Assembly: GCA_941918925.1 (NCBI GenBank)
Contig: OW799234.1
Location: 66,307,543-66,371,542, forward strand
DNA length: 64,000 bases
Reading direction: 5' to 3'
Origin: Phyto melanocephala
Taxonomy: Eukaryota; Arthropoda; Insecta; Diptera; Rhinophoridae
Of the stretch, positions 21,708 through 31,930 are shown in pieces (within the stretch, counting starts at the first letter, position 1; each line of letters opens with the position of its first letter). A model generated the notes under the pieces. The model did not search any database, was not told where the DNA came from, and saw nothing but the letters and a program-made list of their open reading frames with translations. Position numbers and translations under genes: made by a program.

Positions 21708-23522
21708 CCACAACGGGTCATTTTAGAAACCCAGGACACAAATGAAGTAACACCCGAAAACTTTTATACAATTGAATCCGATGAGGAAATAAATAAACCA
21801 ATTTTGGAACAAATTCGCGTGGAACATTTAAATGAAGAAGAAAAGCAGAAACTTCTGCCAATTATAAAGAAATACAAAAGTATATTTTACACAGAGGAAA
21901 GTGACCTTACATTTACGAATGCTATCAAGCATGAGATAAGAACTACTAACAACATCCCTGTTGCAGCTAAAACATACAGATATCCGTATGTGCACAAAGA
22001 AGAAGTAAAGAAACAAATAGAAGAAATGCTACTCAAAAAAATAATAAGACCCAGCCACTCACCTTATTCAGCACCAGTTTGGATAGTTCCAAAAAAAATG
22101 GACGCCAGTGGCAAAACAAAATGGAGACTCGTCATAGATTATAGGAAAATCAACGATGTAACTATAGACGATAAATATCCAATCCCGAACATCGACGAGA
22201 TCCTGGAAAAACTCGGACGTTGTCAATATTTTACCACCCTTGATTTGGCGAAAGGATTTCATCAAATCGAAATCCATGAGAAGGACATCCCAAAGACAGC
22301 ATTTAGTGTAGAAGGTGGTCACTACGAATTTCTTCGTATGCCTTTTGGGCTGAAAACAGCTCCAGCCACCTTTCAACGTCTAATGAATGATGTCTTGGGC
22401 GATTTAATTAATAAAATTTGTCTAGTCTATCTGGACGATATAATTATATTCTCAACATCGCTTCAGGAACACATAGAATCTATAACGAAGGTTTTCCAAA
22501 GACTAAAGGAAGTTAACTTAAAAATCCAATTGGATAAAAGCGAATTCATGAAACGAGAAACAAACTTTCTTGGACACGTGGTATCCGAAGAAGGCATTAA
22601 GCCAAACCCCGACAAGATAATCTGTGTACAAAGGTTTCCCTTACCGAAAACACAGAAGGAAATAAAACAGTTTCTTGGGTTAGCGGGATATTACCGCAAA
22701 TTCATGCGAGACTATTCGATGATAGCCAAACCTATGACGAGATATCTTAAGAAAGATTCCGTTGTCGAAGTTGAGAATTCAGAGTACATCGAATCATTTG
22801 AATCTCTTAAGAGACTATTGACAAATTCGCCCGTTCTGGCATATCCAGACTTTAACCAAAAATTCGTTCTTCAAACTGATGCGAGTAAGTTTGCTCTCGG
22901 AGCTGTTCTATCACAGAACGGTCATCCAATCTGTTATGCAAGTCGTAGTCTAAACGGTGCAGAACAGAATTATAGCACAATAGAGAAAGAACTTCTCGCG
23001 ATTGTATGGTCAACGAAATATTTCAGGCCATACCTCTTCGGAAGAAGATTCCTAATTGAAACAGACCATAGACCTTTAGTATGGCTGTTCTCCATAAAAG
23101 AACCGAACTCTAAGTTAGTTAGATGGAGACTACGTTTACAGGAGTACGATTACGATATAAAATATAAAAAAGGTATTATGAACGGTAATGCAGACGCATT
23201 ATCCAGAGTAGAAATACATTTCAATGAAGATGAAAACTTACCTAATATCATTTCGGAAACAAACAACCCGCTGAACTTCTATCGTAGACAAATTATAATT
23301 TACAAAACAATGTCAGGTTCACTGAAGGTAAAGAATCAACAAATTTTCAGGAGTAACAGAAAGACAATTTATGCTAAAACTTTTGACGAAAAAACACTTA
23401 TAACTCTACTAAAAACTCATTTTAACCCCGACAAAACTAACGCAATTTTCATAAATGATGAGTCCGTTTTTCATGAACTAGAAAATGTCTTCGAAAAATA
23501 TACGCTGCAAATACCTTCTTAA
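21708..23522 (+). pseudogene. Errantivirus pol, reverse transcriptase and RNase H
   Basis: In the same frame as protease. Counting from the Met at 21804 (572 codons): VTIDDKYPIPNIDEIL and TTLDLAKGFHQI (about 119-155, catalytic Asp 147), FGLKTAPATFQRLMNDVL (181-198), and YLDD at 209-212, the metal-binding pair of RT. RNase H follows with LQTDASKFALGAVLS (Asp 359) and EKELLAIVW. The frame is lost near 23515-23522, where a shift of register separates it from integrase. A Met start is not expected, because this is the middle of a polyprotein. Domains are intact; the breaks are at both ends. Confidence 0.9.
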
Positions 23523-24413
23523 AGATATTATAGATGAAAATGAGTTGACAAATATAATAGAAGAAGAACATACAAAAAATAACCATAGGGGAATTAATGA
23601 AAATTTCGCAGAATTAAAATTTAAATTCTATCACCCACAACTAAAACTACGTATAACACAATTTATTAATAATTGTGATATATGTAATAAAGAGAAATAC
23701 GAGAGAAAACCAATAAAGCAGATATACAAAATTACCGAAACACCAGATAAGCCCGGAGAAATCATCCATGCAGACGTTTTTTATAGCTTAGAAAAAACAT
23801 TATTCTTAACATTTTTAGATAAATTCTCAAAGCACGCCCAAGCCATAAGAATAAAAAATAGATCCTGGATCGAATTTAAAAAAGCACTTACCCAATATCT
23901 TTCAACAGTTGGAAGTATAAAAAGGTTAATTATGGACAATGAATTAGGATTTAAGGCATTGCCCCTTCAAGTATTTCTGAAAGAACAAGGAATAGAAATA
24001 CACTTCACTTCAAACAACAACCACACGTCAAACGCAGATGTTGAAAGGCTCCATAATACCATCAACGAGCACATCCGCATTTTGAAACATGACCCTAATA
24101 AGGATACAGAAAGTGTTGAAGAAAAAATGTATAGGACAATAATGTATTACAATAACACTATACACTCAACAACTGCTAAAAAAAACCTATAGATTTTAAA
24201 AACGGAACAGTAAGTCAAGACGAGTACCCCTCGATTAAAGATAAAATTATAAAGACAAAAGAAAGGATCATAAATAAAATAAATAAAACCCGAGAGAATG
24301 TGGACATCCAAACAGGACCAATCTACCTAAAGGATGAACGAGGCGGAAAAAACCATTCGAAATTTCGAAATGTAATAGCGTCCAAATTAGATGATGACCA
24401 TCCCTACAGATAA
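23515..24413 (+). pseudogene. Errantivirus pol, integrase, two frame changes
   Basis: Integrase inserts the cDNA into the chromosome. The open part in the new frame ends at 24192. Numbering from the ATG at 23485, it shows the zinc-binding H29, H34, C64, C67, then the catalytic triad D97 (IIHADVF), D151 (LIMDNEL) and E187 (ADVERLHN), with 35 residues between the last two (DD35E). At about 24178-24186 a run of eight As is followed by a second frame change, and the C-terminal tail continues in another frame to a stop near 24411-24413. A homopolymer break is also where sequencing errors fall, so it needs a read check. Confidence 0.85.
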
Positions 24414-24809
24414 TATTGGACTACGTGGTCCATTTTAGCTAAATGGACTATTTACAACATGGTCCTATGTTATGCAGTCATGGACCATTTCATTCTCAAA
24501 CAAGATATTGTAGTTGAACGCCAAGTGTTCGTGTTTTAACGATTACATATATTGTTGTCAAAACTTGTATAATGGTCGTGTAGGTGCTCCATGGAGTAGT
24601 GACAAAGAGTAGTTTTGAGACTACTCCGATGGGTTATATGGTCCAGCCCTAGGACATCGTAATGTTAAATCGACTATGTTTTCTCCATACATTTGGGTTA
24701 CCTTTGGACTAGTCCTAGTCTATTATGGTGTACACTTTACATGCGTGTATGGACTACTCAAGTTATCTGCAGGGATATAATTACAAATCGGAATTTTAAG
24801 TATTATAAA
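24414..24809 (+). other. Unrecognised spacer between pol and the Helitron
   Basis: Non-coding. The pentamer-like words ggacta, ggacca and their complements tagtcc, tggtcc recur about ten times (for example 24418, 24428, 24446, 24482, 24640, 24708, 24751). Errantivirus pol and env are normally close together, so this stretch may be a further small insertion or an unusual env leader. I do not recognise it. Confidence 0.4.
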
Positions 24810-24830
24810 TCTATATATATAAAAGTGAAA

Positions 24831-24861
<31 letters not shown>

Positions 24862-25687
24862 CTATAGACTCTGAAACTGTAAAACCGATCGGGCTCAAAC
24901 TTTGGTAAGTTGTTGTACACATACCGGGGAGTGTTTATGGATGAAAAAAAGTGGGCGGGGCCACGCCCATAAGAAATTAGTTATCAGTTTTAGCTACTTG
25001 CACTTGACCGATTTTTCTGAAACTTTGCACACATATCGAGCTGTCATGACTAAATAATTTTGTGATAAGAAAAGTGGGCGGGGCCACGCCCCTAAAAAAG
25101 TTTTAATTTTGAGGTACTTGCACTGCACCGATTTTTCTGAAACTTTGCACACATATTAAGCTGTCATGGCTTTATAATTTTGTGATTGAAAAAGTGGGCG
25201 GGGCCGCGCCCATAAAAAATTAGTTATCAGTTTTAGCTACTTGCACTGGACCGAATTTTCTGAAACTTTGCAAACATACTGAGCTGTCATGACTTTACAC
25301 TTTCGTCATTAGAAAAGTGGGCAGTGCCACGCCCATTAAAAAAAAAGGTATCATTTTGAGGTACTTGCACTGGACCGATTTTTCTGAAACTTTGCACACA
25401 TATTGAGTTGTCATGACTATACAGTTTCGTATTAAGAAAAGTGGGCAGTGCCACGCCCATAAAAAAAGGTATCATTTTGGGGTACTTACACTGGACCGAT
25501 TTTTCTGAAACTTTGCACACTTATTGAGCTGTCATGACTATACAGTTTCGTAATTAGAAAAGTGGGCAGTGCCACGCTCATATAGAAAAAGTTAAAGTTT
25601 TTAGCCTTGCACTTGATATTCGATTAAAATTTAGAATGCGATTAAAATTCATGAAGGGGCGTAGCAACGCGCGCCGGGATTGGCTAG
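24810..25687 (+). mobile_element. Helitron A (non-autonomous) inside the errantivirus
   Basis: Starts TCtatatatataaaagtg and ends with gcgtagcaacgcgcgccggg then attggCTAG, with A before and T after. That is the Helitron rule: 5'-TC, a 3' hairpin (gcgt-agca-acgc) followed by CTRR, insertion between A and T, no target duplication. A (gt)n tract follows the 5' tip. The interior is six tandem units of about 122 bp, each with a GC-rich palindrome like gtgggcggggccacgccc (24951, 25074, 25194, 25316, 25439, 25560). No Rep/helicase gene, so it is mobilised in trans. Very close to Helitron C at 48062. Confidence 0.85.
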
Positions 25688-25739
25688 TCCCATATAAAAC
25701 GAAGAAAGTAATTCCAGGCTATCAACGAGACTCAGGCAT

Positions 25740-25785
25740 CAACATAACTTATCAATATCATTTTCTTTTATTTTTTTTTTTTTAG
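25740..25785 (+). promoter_or_regulatory. Likely splice acceptor for env
   Basis: A long pyrimidine tract (ttttcttttattttt... at about 25760-25783) ends in AG directly before the env ATG at 25786. Errantivirus env is made from a spliced RNA, and an acceptor here would place the ATG first. The donor was not identified. Confidence 0.6.
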
Positions 25786-27336
25786 ATGAAGCCACAAATA
25801 TTGCTATTACTGCTCACCTCAATGGCAAATACCATTCAACCCCAACTAATGGAATTACAGGATCTAACAGATAACGAAGGCTACATTCCAATAAAAGAAA
25901 GCGAAATAAAGATCATTGATCACTACCGCAGAATATATCATTTAATTAATTTGACACACTATTACACCACTATTGAAATTATAGACAACAATATTAATTC
26001 ATTACATGGCTCAATATCAGATTTAATACCATTACTCGATACAACACTAAACAATTTTAACCTTTTGAAGATTAAATTAGATAACCTTTCACCGAACTTT
26101 AGAATTAGACGAGGTTTAATAAATGGCCTGGGTAAAGGAATAAAATTCATAACGGGAAACATGGACAGTGATGATGAACAAGAAATTAGATCAATGATTA
26201 CAAATCTCACTACAATTACTATTGCTAACTCAATAGAAGTAGGAAATATGGCACGTATAGGTAGAACACTCTCTACACAGATTCAAAATGTCACAACTCA
26301 TATTAACAGACAACAATATATGGTAAAAACATATATTAATAAATTTCGCAATGAGATTGAGAATAAAATAGCTACATTGGAAGACGAAGTAGAATTCCTG
26401 AAACACATTTACCAGATTGATAATGATATAAATTTACTCAAAGACCATATTGATGACATTGCAGGAGTTATATTTACTAGCAAGCTAGGTGTAGTACCGA
26501 CAGACTTACTCGACGAACAGGAAATCGAAATTATAGATGACTTTGAAAGGTATACTAAAACAAAAGTTGCCGTTTCTTTTGGAAAAGACCAAATCATCAT
26601 TATCCTTTCCATTCCCCAATTTTCCAATATATCCTTTACACAAATAATCCTTGAGCCAGTCCACAATAAAATGAACAAATCATTATATTTAAAAGAAAAC
26701 CGAGTTCTAGTAGATGAAAACCAAAATGTTTATTTCCCAAACACATCTAGTCTATATAAAAATCTAAAACAAATTAACGATCCATGTATCTTAGGCATTT
26801 CTGCAAATAAAATAGCGAGCTGTACTCTTAAAGAAGATAAAAAATCAGAAGTAAAAGAAATGAAAGAGGGAATAATTATATTTAAAAATTTCTATAACAA
26901 CTTTACAAACAATTGTAATTACAAAGGAAAAGCCTTTAATACAAGTCACAATTTTATAATTAAATTTGAAAACTGCCAAATCATTGTCGGTAATTTAACA
27001 TTTAAGAATGAAAAACTAATTGTAAAAGAAAAAGTAATACAAACCAATCTTTTAAAAGAAATAAAAGAAAATAGAACATTCACAGAAATTAACTTAGAAG
27101 ACTTATATGTAAAACAAATTAAATATGAAAATAATTTCACTGATTTGAATAAAACCCAAAACATAAACAGAATCTTTAATATAGCTGCAAATAGCACTAC
27201 AATTTCGATATTGATCATATTATTAATTATCATACCCGTATTTTGTAAAAGAAGGACAACCGTGCTTCAAATTTCGTCGGAGCCTCAAACTAACGGAGGG
27301 GGAGTTACGATATCACCCCACCGTGTGCTTATTTGA
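25786..27336 (+). CDS. Errantivirus Env (fusion glycoprotein, baculovirus F-like)
   Basis: Open frame of 516 codons for the envelope protein, which in this group is related to baculovirus fusion proteins. A hydrophobic start (ILLLLL, residues 5-10) fits a signal peptide. A basic RIRR at 106-109 is a furin-type cleavage site, and the sequence after it (GLINGLGKGIKF, 110-121) is the expected fusion-peptide region. Asn-x-Ser/Thr sites are frequent. A transmembrane segment lies at about 470-486 (ISILIILLIIIPVF), followed by a short basic tail. The last 11 codons, including the stop, run into the 3' LTR, as is common in the group. No internal stop, in contrast to pol. Confidence 0.9.
   Translation: MKPQILLLLLTSMANTIQPQLMELQDLTDNEGYIPIKESEIKIIDHYRRIYHLINLTHYYTTIEIIDNNINSLHGSISDLIPLLDTTLNNFNLLKIKLDNLSPNFRIRRGLINGLGKGIKFITGNMDSDDEQEIRSMITNLTTITIANSIEVGNMARIGRTLSTQIQNVTTHINRQQYMVKTYINKFRNEIENKIATLEDEVEFLKHIYQIDNDINLLKDHIDDIAGVIFTSKLGVVPTDLLDEQEIEIIDDFERYTKTKVAVSFGKDQIIIILSIPQFSNISFTQIILEPVHNKMNKSLYLKENRVLVDENQNVYFPNTSSLYKNLKQINDPCILGISANKIASCTLKEDKKSEVKEMKEGIIIFKNFYNNFTNNCNYKGKAFNTSHNFIIKFENCQIIVGNLTFKNEKLIVKEKVIQTNLLKEIKENRTFTEINLEDLYVKQIKYENNFTDLNKTQNINRIFNIAANSTTISILIILLIIIPVFCKRRTTVLQISSEPQTNGGGVTISPHRVLI
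27295..27302 (+). promoter_or_regulatory. Polypurine tract
   Basis: GGAGGGGG abuts the first base of the 3' LTR and would prime plus-strand DNA synthesis. It lies within the env frame. Confidence 0.85.
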
Positions 27337-27823
27337 TAAACGGTTACCCTTTTTTTCCATAAATATCGCACACATTGCATAAACTAGTTTTGTGTTTTGC
27401 AACTTTATTGTCATTTTCACTCTAATTCTGAATTCCAGACAAAATTATCTGGAAATACAATTTATGCCAACACACTTATGATGTTGACATATAATTCCGC
27501 GAACTAAAACAATAAAGTTGCAAAGAAACAGTAAACCTATAAAAAGAAGAGCATTATTTAATACAACAACTAATTATAATAAATATACTAATAAGCATTA
27601 TTTAATAGAACAACAAAATTGTAATAAACATACTAATAAACACCTTTTTGATAAAAACAACAAAACTGTAATAATAAGCATAATTTAACAAGCCAATAAA
27701 ATTGTAATATTTTAAGTTAGTTATAAAACTCATCCAAAACAATAAAGACATAGCAGAAGCTATTCAATAAAAAATCTAAAACTGTATTTTTTTTAAATAC
27801 AAAGACCCACACACAACTTAATT
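27303..27823 (+). repeat. 3' LTR of the errantivirus
   Basis: Matches 16806-17326 apart from a few positions and has the same tips. The TATA-like word is at about 27538-27545. It is followed by cctagt at 27824-27829. Confidence 0.95.
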
Positions 27824-27829
27824 CCTAGT

Positions 27830-28720
27830 GTCATATGTATATGGACAGATCAAATACGGTCGTCTTTTATAAAATCCAATTGGATTTGCATTTAAATTCG
27901 TTTTAAGAAAAATTGTTTTATAGCAAAATTTGCATAAAAAGAAGCCTTAAAGGCATAATCCCTAATATATTTTTTTGTTTTAAGCGCCATTTGCCACAGC
28001 CACAAATATTTTATATTTTCTCAAATTATGTGTAAAGAATCATATAAATGTATTTTGTAATAAAAAAAAATAAAAAATAAAACCAAATCACTTAATGCAA
28101 TAAATGTGTGTTTAGTTTTATGTCAAACTGTGGCAGCAGGCGAATAAATATATCAGTGGCATTGGAAAAAGTGCGCTCTTTATATGTCCTTTTTTATGTT
28201 TAAATTTAATGACTTTTTAAAGGCACTTAAAAACCCAACTTTGTTTTTGTTGCAGCAGCAGCTGCAGCGTTAAAATCCTTAACAATTTGTACAACCATTT
28301 ACAACACAACTAGTGGCTTAAAATATTTATATGTGTGTGTATGTGTATGTACTATATGCAACATTCAGGGTAAAACTTGTTGGCTGCTAAAACCAAAACA
28401 CAGAGTTTAAAAGGACATTAAACAGGACAATTTTCCTTGTAATCATACATTTCAAATAGCTCAAGCTTAAGCTTTTTTCTTTTTGTTTCGCTTTTTATTC
28501 ATATATTACGTTGGATTATTCTGGTTTGTCACTTTGCTAAATCTCCCTATTATTTATTTTTTATAATAGTCGTACTTAAATAAAAGATTTCTTTTTCGCT
28601 TAATATAATATTTTGACAAATTTAATTATTTGTTTGTTTTATTGTTATTTTTTTCTGCTGTTTTTTTGGTTCTTTGTGCTTCTAAATGTTTTTCGTGTTG
28701 GCCATGCAAAAGTAATTTTT
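27830..28720. other. Non-coding DNA between the errantivirus and the second X element
   Basis: AT-rich with short runs such as gcagcagcagctgcagc near 28252-28268 and tgtgtgtgtatgtgtatgt near 28333. No gene recognised. Confidence 0.5.
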
Positions 28721-30716
28721 TTATACCCGCCACCAAAAAAATGGTGGGGGTATATTCATTTTGTCATTCCGTTTGTAACACATCGAAATATCCATTTTAG
28801 GCCCCATAAAGTATATATATTAAGAATCGGGGTTTGATTTTATGACAATCTAGCTATGTCTGTCCGTCTGTCCTTCTGTTGAAAGCACGATAGAGGTCGC
28901 ACCAAAAAAGCTAGGGGGCTCAAATTTTGCCAGAATCTTTCTTATAGACAAGGTTTGTATCGTATTCAAATGGGCTGAATCGGAATATTAGGAAGAGAGT
29001 TGTAGCTCGTAAAGCAAGACTAGGTCGAAAAAACCGTGTCCTTCACACATCGAATAAAATTAAATTGTGTCCAAAAGCATTAATGTACAGTCATGAAACT
29101 TCGAATATATATTTATCGAGTCAAAAGAATATTTTTCCCTTAAAATCGCTTAAATCTATGAATTAGGAAAAAAAGAGTTATAGATAAAAATGTACGAAAA
29201 TTTATACCGCACAGTGTATATTTCAAATTTCAAACGTAATAAAACTGACAAAACTATATGTACGATTCTGAAATTTTGCAAACATGGTTTTTTGGTCAAA
29301 GTCTTCGTTATAACGGAAAATAGATGTGCCACGCACACTTTTTTCCTTAAATTTTTATAAAAATATATTAGTCATATTTATTAGCATTTATTCATCTTAC
29401 ACTGCGCCATTTATTGTACTGTAGCTAAATATAAGATAAAGATGATAAGATAGATGACTCTACTAGCAACTACTAGATGGCATGCTAACAACTTATGCTT
29501 ATGTTCTCCTGAAGTTATGCTCTACTAAAAATGGGAATTTAGGAAAATTTTGACCTAAATCAAAAAAAAATATCTCTAAACATTATAAACAATTTATTTT
29601 CATGTACTAATGGCTAACAAATTTTAAAATTATACAAAACTTATTTCGTTTGAAAATCTTTTAAAAGCAAAATGTTATAGAAGTTTAAAAATCAAAATCT
29701 TACTAATAAATTTCCCGTTTTAGAAAAATGCAGAGAATGTATATTTTAAATCACCCTGTGGCCCTAAAATTTAACCTTAAATTCACTTTCTTTCTCTTAA
29801 ATTCATGTAAATTCTCTATGAATAAAGATTTTGGAATACTAAAGGACTATATTGAAATATCTAAGTTATGTTTATTAGCAGAAACTTTATTGACACGCGT
29901 ATTTTAACGGCCACTTTCATTGAAAGACTAAATTTACGAAAACATTTTAGTAGCATATCGAAGTTATAAAGGGTGGTTAAATTTTAAGGACCGATGTTGA
30001 ATTTGAATAAAATTATTATGAAATTATTATCATTTATTTTTATAATGATAATATTTGTATGTTTCAATTATGTATGGAACAAAATATCGGCCAAATGGCC
30101 CCCAACCTAGGCGGCACACTTCGATCCGATAGTCCATATTTTCAATGACACTGTTGATGCTCGATTGTTGGGCACGATTATGAGTCGAGGTTGCTTGCTC
30201 TTTTGCCACGTTATCGTGAAAACAGCAATGTTTCCCATTCAACGAACTAAGATGGCATTCACAGATGTTTTCACATTTCATACAGACCTGCTTTGCAGAC
30301 ATTTAAATATTTTTTACAATTCTCACGATTGTGGACGAATTCGAACGATTATGTTGACCAAAAGAATCACGAAGTGCACGAAATGCATTTTGATTTGAAC
30401 GCCCATTTTTATAAAAATCTCTAATATTTAAAAGCGTTGCTCGATTGAGTATTTTTCCACGGTTCAAATTGAGTTAGTCTGAGATTGAGAAATGTCAAAT
30501 GAAATACAAGAAAAAAGTTGAAGTTTAGATGTGGTTCACCTTAAACATGGGCCCTTCAAATTTAACCACCCTCTACAAAGAAAGTGATACATATTTTATT
30601 ATAAAGAGATTATTCTATAGCGATTAACAAAATAATAAATATTGTGCTTTAAATGTACACAAAATTGGTGGTGGGTATAAAAGATTCGGCACAGCCGAAT
30701 ATAGTGCTCTTACTTG
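28721..30716 (+). mobile_element. X element, second copy
   Basis: Starts ttatacccgccacc and ends ggtgggtataaaagattcgg, then cacagccgaat and gtgctcttacttg. It is the plus-strand counterpart of the copy in the errantivirus leader (17901-19776), with close similarity in the first 300 bases and the same nested mariner relic. The hairpin is at about 30683-30702. No replicase gene. Confidence 0.75.
29970..30577 (-). pseudogene. Mariner-like relic inside the second X element
   Basis: Bounded by gggtggttaaattttaagg and its inverted copy ttcaaatttaaccaccctc. Minus-strand wording such as SAKQVCMKCENICECHLSSL and YRIEVCRLGWGPFGRYF corresponds to interior and C-terminal transposase text of the same DUF4817-type family, with no complete frame. 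It is homologous to 18045-18657. Confidence 0.7.
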
Positions 30717-30984
30717 TTTTTATTTTATTTTGTTTCAACCAAACAAGGCTTTTAATTTTTATACACTTGCATTATAATTTTGTGATTTTCTTTTATTATT
30801 TGTATTCCCTTATCCTTGTTTATGGCCTTGTATTTATTAATGTCCCTATTCTATTTTCTCATGCTGTTTTTTATAAGGTGCCAGAATGTCTGTAATGATT
30901 AACATTTAATATTCATATATTTATTCAGTAATTATATTTGTGTTGTTTTTAATGTCTACCTTTGAAATAACAACAACCATAGAA
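30717..30984. other. AT-rich non-coding DNA
   Basis: No gene or repeat recognised. The 80-codon frame at 30653-30895 overlaps the X tip and is T-rich. Confidence 0.5.
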
Positions 30985-31500
30985 CACCCGGTAGAAATAT
31001 TTTGGTCGAGGTTGGCGAATATGTTTGTTCGAAAGTATCACCAAGGCATATTCATATATGCAACGGCGAATTAATACAACAAAGCAACTTTTTAAGGGGT
31101 GTCAAAGCCATCAGGGATGGAAAAGTTGTAATGTTAGGTTTAATTTAATAAAATTTAATTAAAAAAGGAATATATATTTGTGAAACACATTATGAATTAT
31201 GCAGAAGCAACAAACATACATACATTTGGTAAATTTCTTATCAAAAAAAAACAAAAAATACATTTAAGTTAATTGTTTGACACCGAAGGCAAAATCACAT
31301 TTTCCTTCCCTGCATTAATAAATAAAATCAAGGCAAATTCAACCAATTTTGACAAAAAGTTTCCCCATCAGCTGGGCTGATAATTTCACCTGTATGAATT
31401 TGCCTTAACCATCACGATTCACTTAACATCAACGCAGTGGCGATGTCAGTCGACTTTATTCGCCTCTTACCCAAATGTCAAACTTTATATAAAAAAATTA
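30985..31500 (+). repeat. P-type repeat, copy 1 (no Helitron)
   Basis: Homologous in inverted orientation to 47195-49002 once the Helitrons there are removed. Shared blocks include gttgtattaatt(c/a)gcc, agcccagctgat and the equivalent of tgttgcttctg. Near 31424-31490 it has cacttaac, cagtggc and ccaaatgtc, the same words as the tip of the other copy. Non-coding. I cannot name the family. Confidence 0.6.
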
Positions 31501-31519
31501 AATCGATTTTAAATATTTT

Positions 31520-31640
31520 TATACCCTTCACCTGTACTGCCGAGAATTCTTATATATTTTTGAAATTCCGTTTGTAATTTCTTCAATATTAATTTCGGGC
31601 CTCATAAAGTTATATCTTTTCAAAAGCCGAAAGGTACGTT
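31520..31640 (+). mobile_element. E-family tip fragment
   Basis: tatacccttcacctgtactg, then tttgtaatttcttcaatatt and cctcataaagttatat, a diverged copy of the first 110 bases of an E element. It ends abruptly. Confidence 0.55.
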
Positions 31641-31930
31641 CAGAATGGGGAAATATTTGATGAAAATATTTGTTCTTATATTTGCTGCAAATTGTGTCAA
31701 ACAAATAACTATTTTGTTTTATGTTCAGACTATGTTAAAATATTTGATCTTTTTTGTTTGTTCAAACAGCTGGCAAATAGTGTCAAATAAAATAAAGAAA
31801 AACGTGTTTGCCCTGCGTTCAGACTGAAATAAATACTTGCATTAAAGAATTATTTGATCAAAGTGGCAAAATATATAAATTTATTTAACTTTAAATAAAA
31901 ATAATCAACGAAGAGGAAAGTGTAGTTGTG

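Larger units (their letters stand above)
16800..27829 (+). mobile_element. Errantivirus (gypsy-class endogenous retrovirus), 11 kb with two nested insertions
   Basis: An insect retrovirus-like LTR element occupies 16806-27823. It has 521-bp LTRs, a primer site, gag, pol, env and a polypurine tract in standard order, and is bounded by cctagt on both sides (16800-16805, 27824-27829). Errantiviruses usually duplicate 4 bp, so 6 is either a longer duplication or 4 plus chance. Removing the X element (17901-19776) and the Helitron (24810-25687) leaves about 8.3 kb, ordinary for the group. gag and env are open. pol has one internal stop and two frame changes, so the copy cannot make Pol as read. 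The LTRs differ at only a handful of positions. Confidence 0.95.

Noticed and set aside
24840..24860. (gt)n as an independent microsatellite locus
   Set aside because: It occurs at the same position after the 5' tip of Helitrons A, B and C, so it is part of the element.
25287..25520. Small frame starting MCKVSEKSVQCKY, also found at 48229
   Set aside because: It spans two Helitron repeat units and exists only because the units are similar; on the opposite strand in the other copy it is equally present by homology, with no start context or motif.
30985..31500. Second hAT-like MITE because of caaggcaaattca near 31331
   Set aside because: The tips there lack a target duplication and lie within a longer block shared with 47.2-49.0 kb.
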